NCBI GenBank assembly: GCA_046705545.1
Contig: JBJKQF010000009.1
Coordinates: 1-21,169 of the forward strand
Source of the DNA: JAMCXS01 sp046705545
Lineage (GTDB): Bacteria; Acidobacteriota; Terriglobia; UBA7540
Direction of reading: 5' to 3'
DNA length: 21,169 bases
The translations under genes and the position numbers were made by a program. Of the stretch, positions 1 through 5,461 are shown piece by piece. The first letter of the stretch is position 1; each line of letters opens with the position of its first letter. The notes below the pieces were generated by a model. The model made no database searches. It was not told the origin of the DNA and worked only from the letters and a program-made list of their open reading frames with translations.

Positions 1-2
1 TG

Positions 3-410
3 CCGCTCGCGCCAGCCAATCGCCTGGTCAAAGGAGCCTATTGGGATCCTCGCACGGTCGCTTTCCCTCGCAAGAAAGACGTGGATACGAATTTCCTAGT
101 CTTGGCTCAAAGACTGTTGAGCAGAACGGTCCGGAAGGCCGGGATCCGAACCGTCATCGCCACTCACGACCGTAATCTTATTGGCTGCATCGAAGGATTC
201 GCCCGCACGCAGCGCTTGACCGGTAAGGACTTCCAGTTTCAGATGCTCTACGGGATCGCGCGCAACGAGCAACTTCGCCTGGCCGGCGAAGGATGGCGGT
301 CGTCGGTGCTGATTTCTTACGGAACTCTTTGGTTCCCATGGTTTGCACGCCGGCTGGCTGAGCGTCCTGCCAACCTTCTATTCGTGGCGCGCAATTTTTT
401 CAGTGGTTAG
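3..410 (+). CDS. Proline dehydrogenase, C-terminal part (5' end outside window)
   Basis: Proline dehydrogenase (FAD-dependent) oxidises L-proline to pyrroline-5-carboxylate in the first step of proline catabolism. The reading frame is open from base 3, so only about the last 135 residues are present and the true start lies left of the window. The visible part carries the family's conserved C-terminal barrel blocks: RLVKGAYWD, then PRKKDVDTNF, then FQMLYGIA, and finally ERPANLLFVARNFF. These blocks belong to the strands and helices around the flavin and substrate carboxylate. A GTG at 81 is internal and is not a real start. The gene ends with TAG, immediately followed by pdxT on the same strand, so the two are probably co-transcribed. 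The short C-terminus after the ERPANL block suggests a monofunctional enzyme rather than a PutA fusion. The family assignment is secure. Confidence 0.93.
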   Translation, partial: PLAPANRLVKGAYWDPRTVAFPRKKDVDTNFLVLAQRLLSRTVRKAGIRTVIATHDRNLIGCIEGFARTQRLTGKDFQFQMLYGIARNEQLRLAGEGWRSSVLISYGTLWFPWFARRLAERPANLLFVARNFFSG

Positions 411-451
411 TGGGTGCTCTCAGGAAGCGCCAGACAAAACCGGATATCACT

Positions 452-1066
452 ATGGAGACAAAAACAACCAAACTCGTCGGAATTGTTGCCGCCCAAGGGG
501 ATTTCGCCATGCACGCGCGAATTCTCTCGCGCATTGGTGCAGCATGGAAACTCCTGAAGCATCCTGAGGATTTTGCGGAAGTTGACGCGCTGATTTTGCC
601 TGGGGGTGAGAGCACCACCATCCTGAAATTTCTTTCCGAGTCGGGAGCCTGGGAAGCGTTCAAGAGCTTTTCCAGGCAGCGAAAACCAATTTTCGGAACC
701 TGCGCCGGAGCAATTCTCCTGGCCAAAGAGGTTCTGAATCCTTCCCAGGCCAGCCTGAACTTGATCGATATTTCGATCGAACGCAACGCGTACGGCCGTC
801 AAATTGAGAGCGCCATCCGCCAGGGCGAGTGCCCTGCTCTCGCCGATCATCCTCTCGAGATGGTCTTTATCCGTGCTCCCGTGATCCGGAGGGTGGGCAA
901 GCGAGTTAAGGTTCTTGGCCGCGCCGAAGGGTTGCCGGTTCTCGTGGAGCAAGGGCACGTGCTCGCTGCCACGTTCCATCCTGAGCTGACGGCCGACGAA
1001 ACGATCCACCGTTATTTCCTCAAGAAGATGGATGCCCGGCCTCGCCGCAGTTCGTCCTCCCATTAA
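452..1066 (+). CDS. pdxT: PdxT, glutaminase subunit of pyridoxal 5'-phosphate synthase
   Basis: PdxT hydrolyses glutamine and channels ammonia to PdxS for ribose-5-phosphate-dependent PLP synthesis in the cytoplasm. The 204-aa product has the family's blocks in order: N-terminal KLVGIVAAQGDF (7-18), LILPGGESTT (47-56), the nucleophile elbow FGTCAGAIL with Cys84, the ERNAYGRQ block (110-117), and HPEL with the other triad members His176 and Glu178. Length matches the family at roughly 190-210 aa. The ATG at 452 places the beta strand at residue 8, as in homologues. A GTG at 410 overlaps the preceding stop codon and would add 14 residues; neither start has a convincing ribosome binding site. 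No pdxS is present nearby, so the synthase partner must be elsewhere or left of the window. The C-terminal serine-rich tail is not part of the domain. Confidence 0.94.
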   Translation: METKTTKLVGIVAAQGDFAMHARILSRIGAAWKLLKHPEDFAEVDALILPGGESTTILKFLSESGAWEAFKSFSRQRKPIFGTCAGAILLAKEVLNPSQASLNLIDISIERNAYGRQIESAIRQGECPALADHPLEMVFIRAPVIRRVGKRVKVLGRAEGLPVLVEQGHVLAATFHPELTADETIHRYFLKKMDARPRRSSSSH

Positions 1067-1109
1067 GGCAGGCGGCCATACAAATCAACCCGCGGGGGCC
1101 AACCTCGCT

Positions 1110-1580
1110 ATGGACAAGTTGTATCAAAAGCCTCCCACAAAGATCCTCTTTGTATGCGTTGGAGATTCCTGCCGCAGCCAGATGGCGGAGGCGATTGCGA
1201 ACTTTCTTGGCGCAGCCAGAATCCAAGTGTGGAGCGCCGGCTCGCACCCCCTCGGTTCGATTTTCCCGCACACGCGGACAGTTCTTGAGGAGCAAAGCAT
1301 CTCGATAGATGAACAATGGTCTAAGGCACTGCGTGACGTTCCCGTTACGGAGATGGACATGGTGGTATCAATGGGCAGCGAAGTCGAGTTTCCCTTGCCT
1401 TCCGGTTTTACGGGCCGTCTTGTGGAGTGGGAGATTCCAGATCCTTACGGCTACGAGTTGGATTCCTATCGGGTAATTCGGGACTTGATCGGACAAAAAG
1501 TTGCCGCGCTTCTTGATAAGCTTCAAAACACCTGTCCGTCTCAGACTCCAGGTAATGCACAGCGCGACGGGCTGGCCTGA
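1110..1580 (+). CDS. Low-molecular-weight protein tyrosine phosphatase / ArsC-fold protein
   Basis: This 156-aa cytoplasmic protein has the LMW-PTP/thioredoxin-coupled arsenate reductase fold. The N-terminal P-loop is CVGDSCRS, a CX5R signature with Cys16 as nucleophile and Arg22, and the general-acid loop is EIPDPYG with Asp111. The SAGS block after the second strand (43-46) is also typical. The arsenate reductases of this superfamily use two further cysteines in a loop near the middle of the protein. Here that loop reads VVSMGSEVEFPLPSG, with no cysteine, so the arsenate reductase redox cycle seems unlikely and a phosphatase role is more plausible. The ATG at 1110 is chosen because it begins 10 residues before the first strand; a start at 1032 would add a proline-rich segment unlike the family. 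It follows pdxT by 43 bases on the same strand. The substrate is unknown. Confidence 0.85.
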   Translation: MDKLYQKPPTKILFVCVGDSCRSQMAEAIANFLGAARIQVWSAGSHPLGSIFPHTRTVLEEQSISIDEQWSKALRDVPVTEMDMVVSMGSEVEFPLPSGFTGRLVEWEIPDPYGYELDSYRVIRDLIGQKVAALLDKLQNTCPSQTPGNAQRDGLA

Positions 1581-1711
1581 AGCTCCCCGCTGTCCGTAAT
1601 AGCCCCTCGAACCGTGGTACCATAGAAGTTTCAATTTGCATTCTCGCCAAGCCAGCCAGGCACAGGCTGCGCTGAACGCGGGGCTAAGATCGGGACGGAA
1701 TTGACCACAAC

Positions 1712-1718
1712 GAGGAGG
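1712..1718 (+). promoter_or_regulatory. Ribosome binding site for the 1727 gene
   Basis: GAGGAGG lies 8 bases before a GTG codon at 1727. It is the strongest Shine-Dalgarno sequence on the left side of the window and fixes the GTG start of the next gene. Confidence 0.8.
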
Positions 1719-1726
1719 CCTGGCCT

Positions 1727-2173
1727 GTGAGGGAACATCCGGATCACCACGATGCTGAACTATTGTTGCGGCTCTTTGAACTTCGCCGCGAGGAGAAGAT
1801 GCGCCAGGCGCGCGATTGGTTTGTGCGCGACTTCAAGGCTGAGTCGCAGGAAGAATTCAATAAGAAATGCCCTCCGGGATCGGAACCGAACGCCTATTTC
1901 CGCATGGTCGTTTCATACTGGGAAATGGCCGCTGCCATTGTCAACAACGGCCTGATCAAGCAGGAATTTTTCTTTGAAAGTACCGGGGAATTCTTTGGAG
2001 TTTGGGAAAAGGTCAAGCCGCTGATCGAGTCAATCCGGGCAAACTTCAAGAACCCGCAGTTGTGGAAGAATCTGGAGAGTCTCGCCTCAAGCTATGAAAT
2101 CTGGATGACCAAGCACGCGCCAGAAGCGGTTGATGCCTACCGGGAACGGATCCGGGCCATGGCCAAGAAATAG
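1727..2173 (+). CDS. Conserved hypothetical protein, DUF4760-like
   Basis: The product is 148 aa, soluble, with no signal peptide or membrane segment. It is predicted to be mostly helical and is rich in Trp, Phe and charged residues. The N-terminal part contains a charged helix (LFELRREEKMRQARDW, 15-30), followed by an aromatic block around YFRMVVSYWEMAA and FFFESTGEFFGVW. The pattern of a small helical protein with a central SYWEMAA-like motif resembles proteins I recall as DUF4760-type hypotheticals in Acidobacteriota; that link is from memory and is tentative. The start is GTG with a strong GAGGAGG site upstream, so the gene is very likely real. It stands alone: 146 bases separate it from the phosphatase gene and 162 from amrS. 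No function can be proposed. Confidence 0.8.
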   Translation: MREHPDHHDAELLLRLFELRREEKMRQARDWFVRDFKAESQEEFNKKCPPGSEPNAYFRMVVSYWEMAAAIVNNGLIKQEFFFESTGEFFGVWEKVKPLIESIRANFKNPQLWKNLESLASSYEIWMTKHAPEAVDAYRERIRAMAKK

Positions 2174-2266
2174 CGGAATGCTGGAGTTGCATCCGGCAAC
2201 GAAGGCGTTTCAGGGTGCGAATTCATTTCTTCCCTTCACAAATCGTCGCCTTTTCTCCTGCGGCAA

Positions 2267-2296
2267 CTGGCACCCACATGAGCCGCGGCGTATAAT
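2267..2296 (+). promoter_or_regulatory. Putative sigma70-type promoter of amrS
   Basis: A perfect TATAAT at 2291-2296 is preceded by CTGGCA at 2267-2272 (4 of 6 matches to TTGACA) with an 18-base spacer. Transcription would start near 2303, giving a leader of about 33 bases before the ATG at 2336. This is the best promoter match noticed in the window. Confidence 0.55.
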
Positions 2297-2335
2297 ATCA
2301 ATAGAGATTTACACTGCATAACAGGCTGCCGCACC

Positions 2336-3451
2336 ATGGCGACTTTACGTGACATCCTCAGCGCCAACGTACGCGACGGAGAGCTCTGCGAGCCGCTCAA
2401 TCGTGGATTTGTGCGTTGTTTCGCCTGCGGGCACGCCTGCCGCATTCCGGATGGCCATACGGGAGTGTGCAAGGTTCGCTTCAACCGCGGAGGCAAGCTC
2501 TATGTTCCGTGGGGCTATGTCGGAGGGGTACAGTGCGACCCGATTGAAAAGAAACCCTTCTTCCACGCCTATCCCGGCTCGCTCGCCTACAGCTTTGGAA
2601 TGCTGGGTTGCGACCTCCACTGCAGCTATTGCCAGAACTGGGTAACTTCCCAGGCGCTTCGCGACCCTAATGCCGTTGCCCCGCCGTTGCGCGCCGAGCC
2701 GGAAGCGTTGGTGCGCGATGCTCTTGAACAGCGCGCCAAGATCATGGTGAGCACCTACAACGAACCCCTCATCACCTGCGAGTGGGCGGTCGCTATCTTC
2801 AAAGAAGCCCGAGCAGCTGGCCTAGTGACGGGTTTCGTCTCGAATGGCAATGGAACACCCCAGGTGATTGAGTATTTGCGGCCTTGGGTTGACTTGTACA
2901 AGATTGACCTCAAGAGCTTCGACGACCGCCATTACCGCAAGCTTGGAGGGCGCCTTGAGCCCATCCTGGACACCATCCGGCGCACCCATGCATTGGGATT
3001 CTGGGTGGAAGTAGTCACCTTGCTCATTGAAGGATTCAACGACTCCGACGACGAACTGCAGCGCTTGGCGGAATTCCTTGTGAGCGTTTCGCCAGACATC
3101 CCCTGGCATGTCACGGCCTTTCACAAAGACTACAAGATGACCGATCCTGCGAATACGCGCCCTGCCACCCTTAAGCGGGCCTATCAAACCGGTAAGGCCG
3201 CCGGCCTGAAGTTTGTGTACGCCGGCAACCTTCCGGGGCTGGTAGGAGATCTTGAGAACACTCGTTGCCCCGCTTGCGATGCTCTGCTCATCGAGCGCAG
3301 CGGCTACCGCATTTCAGGCTACCACCTGACTCATGAGGGGACGTGCCCGTCCTGCAACTCTGCAATTCCCGGCCGCTGGGCTCCGCAATTCGACGGGCAG
3401 ATTGCCGCACGCCCGTTTCATCCAACTCTCCTGAGCAGAAAGACGTTCTGA
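2336..3451 (+). CDS. amrS: AmrS-type radical SAM enzyme (AmmeMemoRadiSam family)
   Basis: This 371-aa radical SAM protein belongs to the AmmeMemoRadiSam group, relatives of pyruvate-formate-lyase activating enzymes that usually occur with AMMECR1- and MEMO1-family proteins. The radical SAM cluster ligands are Cys92, Cys96 and Cys99 in GCDLHCSYC. An N-terminal cysteine set (Cys28, Cys31, Cys35, Cys45) precedes the barrel and is characteristic of the family. VSTYNEPLI (138-146) and the KIDLKSF block (189-195) match the activating-enzyme barrel. The C-terminus has a zinc-ribbon-like pair, CPAC (311-314) and CPSC (337-340). The reaction catalysed is not established, to my knowledge. ATG at 2336 lies just after a sigma70-like promoter, with only a weak ribosome binding site. 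The usual AMMECR1 and MEMO1 partners are absent from this window. It converges on the minus-strand CPBP-like gene. Confidence 0.92.
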   Translation: MATLRDILSANVRDGELCEPLNRGFVRCFACGHACRIPDGHTGVCKVRFNRGGKLYVPWGYVGGVQCDPIEKKPFFHAYPGSLAYSFGMLGCDLHCSYCQNWVTSQALRDPNAVAPPLRAEPEALVRDALEQRAKIMVSTYNEPLITCEWAVAIFKEARAAGLVTGFVSNGNGTPQVIEYLRPWVDLYKIDLKSFDDRHYRKLGGRLEPILDTIRRTHALGFWVEVVTLLIEGFNDSDDELQRLAEFLVSVSPDIPWHVTAFHKDYKMTDPANTRPATLKRAYQTGKAAGLKFVYAGNLPGLVGDLENTRCPACDALLIERSGYRISGYHLTHEGTCPSCNSAIPGRWAPQFDGQIAARPFHPTLLSRKTF

Positions 3452-3459
3452 CCGTTCTG

Positions 3460-3506
3460 AGCCAGGGTCCGGCAAGCGTTTAAACCTTTAATTCCCCACC
3501 CTGGCT
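3460..3506. terminator. Inverted repeat between convergent genes, possible terminator
   Basis: A perfect 9-base inverted repeat (AGCCAGGGT at 3460-3468 and ACCCTGGCT at 3498-3506) lies between the stop of amrS and the stop of the convergent CPBP-like gene. The 29-base loop is long and no T-run follows on either strand, so it is not a classical intrinsic terminator. Its position between two gene ends is the main argument. Confidence 0.3.
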
Positions 3507-3523
3507 GGGTCGCCGTTCGGCCT

Positions 3524-4228
3524 CTAATGCAGACGGTAAGAATAATAGCCCGGGCCGACCCGCATTCCGTGAATTACGGCCGTCGGCGCCACCGTGCCAA
3601 TCAAAAATCCCGCAACGGCCTGAACCAATGCAAGCGGCCAAATGTTGGGATGACGCTCGAACGCTTCTGCAAAGACAAAAGCACCCGCCAAGGTGGCCGC
3701 CATTAATATAGGGCTGGGGATGTGAGCCCCCGCGAACATGATAGCAACGGCTAGCGAACTGAGGTGCGGAGTCTTGAGGATAGTTCGTAAGCGCCGGTAA
3801 AAATACGATTGCGCCAAGTACTGCTGGAACGCGCACCAGAATGCGTACCCGGCAAAGGATAGCCACGCGTGGGCGTGCAGCAACACGAAGGCCCCCTCAC
3901 GCCTCCACAGCCCATAAAGAAACGCTGAAATAATAACCATTGCCAGCAGTGGAAACATAAGACGTGCGGAAGGCCATAGTTGACAACCTGTGAGTCCCAT
4001 TTCTTCTAAATGATCATGGTGTACGAAATGGCTCAGCAGGATGATCGCGAACAGACAGATCCAGGAGTAAGGATGCGTATATTGCCACCGCCAGATGTAG
4101 AGGAGAATGCCAGCGTAAACGCCAAGAATCTCGGGGACTGTTGCCCAAGGGGCGATACGTCGAAAGCTCGTCGTACGGCCACTTTCAGGATTTACGGTTG
4201 TCGCGCTCTTCGAAGACTTGCTTTCCAT
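3524..4228 (-). CDS. CPBP-like intramembrane protein with altered motif 1
   Basis: This 234-aa protein has about six to seven hydrophobic segments. Its second half matches the layout of CPBP (CAAX protease and bacteriocin-processing, Abi) family glutamyl intramembrane proteases. Motif 1 normally reads EExxxR; here the corresponding helix reads AFQQYLAQSYFYRRL, with Gln135-Gln136 in place of the glutamates. Motif 2 (FxxxH) is present as FAGAH (Phe165, His169). A late helix holds His220, followed by a MRVGPGYY block at the C-terminus. The catalytic glutamates are therefore missing and the protein may be a non-proteolytic member. The ATG at 4228 is preferred; a TTG at 4279 would add 17 residues and leave only 16 bases from the upstream 116-aa gene. 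No clear ribosome binding site supports either, so the exact start is uncertain. The two genes are probably co-transcribed. Confidence 0.75.
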   Translation of the reverse strand: MESKSSKSATTVNPESGRTTSFRRIAPWATVPEILGVYAGILLYIWRWQYTHPYSWICLFAIILLSHFVHHDHLEEMGLTGCQLWPSARLMFPLLAMVIISAFLYGLWRREGAFVLLHAHAWLSFAGYAFWCAFQQYLAQSYFYRRLRTILKTPHLSSLAVAIMFAGAHIPSPILMAATLAGAFVFAEAFERHPNIWPLALVQAVAGFLIGTVAPTAVIHGMRVGPGYYSYRLH

Positions 4229-4295
4229 TTTACGGCCGCGGGATACGCAACCCGGATTAGAAGAACGGAAGAAAACCAACTCTCAATCATGTTAA

Positions 4296-4646
4296 TTATG
4301 CGCTGTTATCCCTCATACGGCGCATAAACGCGACGGCTTCCTCCTTGGAAAGTGTTTGGGGAACAAACAGTTGCTCCCATTCCTCGTCAGGAAATCCCAA
4401 GCGAGTCAATTGAGCGGGGAGCAACTGCCGTAGGACGTTTATATCTTCCGAAGGGATGGTGCGGAGTGCGTCCCACAGCGTCCTATGGGTGGCGCTGCGC
4501 CAATGGTAGTCCCGCAGCAGAGATTCTCCAATGTCCTTGACAGGACCCTCAGGCGTACCCTGGCACAACACACGGAGCACTCTGATTTCGATGGATTCAT
4601 CCATGCTGGCTTCGGAGCAACGTCTGGTCTTTACATAACTCGCCAT
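4296..4646 (-). CDS. Conserved-looking hypothetical protein, 116 aa
   Basis: I do not recognise this family with confidence. The product is a small, acidic, helical protein with no signal peptide or membrane segment. The N-terminal part (IEIRVLRVLCQGTPEGPVK) looks like a small helical bundle followed by a WRSATHRTLWDALRTIP block and an LPAQLTRLGFPDEEWEQLF block. The helix spacing vaguely recalls the helical domains of primase or replicative helicase, which is only a speculation. The ATG at 4646 gives the longest form; a second ATG at 4604 (MDESIEIRV) starts right at the first helix and is an equally good start. Neither has a strong ribosome binding site. It lies upstream of the CPBP-like gene on the same strand, so the two probably form one transcript. 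Confidence 0.6.
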   Translation of the reverse strand: MASYVKTRRCSEASMDESIEIRVLRVLCQGTPEGPVKDIGESLLRDYHWRSATHRTLWDALRTIPSEDINVLRQLLPAQLTRLGFPDEEWEQLFVPQTLSKEEAVAFMRRMRDNSA

Positions 4647-4828
4647 TTAGCAAAGGGCGATACCTAGCCGAGCGCTTATAGAGGCGCCATTCTACCAAAA
4701 ACTCCGAAACAAGAGGTGAAAGAGACCTGCGTTGGGGAACTTCGGTGGCGAGAGAGCATTCGGAAGCGGCGGCGAGGGATTTTTAAACGCTCTAGGCTTA
4801 GGGCATTTCAGAAAGGTCCAACGCGTTC

Positions 4829-4993
4829 TCATTCTCCAATTCGACTCGATGCCGTAGCATTAATGCTGCTGAGCCGCTCGTCGATAAACTTCTGGTATAG
4901 CCGAACCCTACCCCTTAGCCACAGGCCGTTCACCAGGAGCCCTAATATAAACCCGGTGATGAAAATCAATGCCAAGATAATATAGGCATGCAT
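4829..4993 (-). CDS. Small single-helix membrane protein, 54 aa
   Basis: This short gene encodes a 54-aa protein with one N-terminal hydrophobic helix (about residues 4-25, YIILALIFITGFILGLLV), followed by a basic stretch (LRGRVRLY) and a short polar tail. The arrangement suggests an inner-membrane anchor with a cytoplasmic C-terminus. The ATG at 4993 is chosen because AGAAGGA at 5003-5009 lies 9 bases upstream, a good Shine-Dalgarno sequence. The longer frame back to 5083 has no such signal. A perfect TGTGA-N6-TCACA palindrome lies 83 bases upstream (5076-5091). No family is recognised. The gene is separated by 182 bases from the next minus-strand gene, so it may be transcribed alone or as the leader gene of that group. 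Confidence 0.6.
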   Translation of the reverse strand: MHAYIILALIFITGFILGLLVNGLWLRGRVRLYQKFIDERLSSINATASSRIGE

Positions 4994-5075
4994 AATAAGA
5001 TTTCCTTCTGCCTGGAACCGTGAATGTTTCGGTGCACCAGACTCGGAGATCAAACCATATCCAGAAGACCGCCGC

Positions 5076-5091
5076 TGTGACATCTATCACA
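5076..5091. promoter_or_regulatory. CRP/FNR-type operator palindrome
   Basis: TGTGA at 5076-5080 and TCACA at 5087-5091 are separated by 6 bases, exactly the CRP consensus arrangement. On the minus strand it would sit about 36 bases upstream of a possible transcription start (a weak TATGGT -10 at 5054-5059), placing it near the -35 region of the 54-aa membrane protein gene. It is 371 bases from the TonB-receptor gene on the other side. Confidence 0.45.
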
Positions 5092-5320
5092 TCAAGAAGT
5101 GACCGGCCGCGCCACGATTACGCAGGCGAATTGTCGAATATTCGCAGTCCGGGCAACATAATTCCGGCGAACACGCTCATATCCAAGGGCATTCAGAAGG
5201 CTTCTCTCAAGCCAGCAAGCTGTGCAGAGCGCTGCGTGCAAATTCTTGACCTACAAAAGGTTATTGCACCGCGCAGGGCCGGTCATGGCAAACGCGTCCT
5301 CTGCGGCTACTTTAAGGGAG

Positions 5321-5349
5321 TTTCCAGGTTGTAACGGAAGGTTTATACT
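5321..5349 (+). promoter_or_regulatory. Possible promoter of the TonB-receptor gene
   Basis: TTTCCA at 5321-5326 (4 of 6 matches to the -35 consensus) and TATACT at 5344-5349 (5 of 6 matches to the -10 consensus) are separated by 17 bases. The leader to the start codon at 5462 would be about 106 bases. The call rests on the motif only. Confidence 0.35.
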
Positions 5350-5461
5350 TAAGGTTTTGTGCCTGGGGCCGCTAAAATTCGAGGATGACCCCGGAAAAAA
5401 TTTGCAGAGATTTTGCATCCCGGAATTGGCAATCGGGCTCTAACAAATTCTGAGAGGTTGG

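Larger units (their letters stand above)
4994..5461. other. Gene-poor intergenic region, 468 bp
   Basis: No convincing gene is seen in this stretch between the divergent 54-aa membrane protein gene and the TonB-receptor gene. It holds the ribosome binding site and likely promoter of the small gene, the CRP-type palindrome, and a possible promoter for the receptor. Frames open here lack ribosome binding sites and have unlikely compositions. Confidence 0.6.

Noticed and set aside
5020..5443. Two plus-strand open frames before the TonB-receptor gene
   Set aside because: No ribosome binding site, no domain, and composition unlike coding sequence; the stretch is better read as regulatory DNA.
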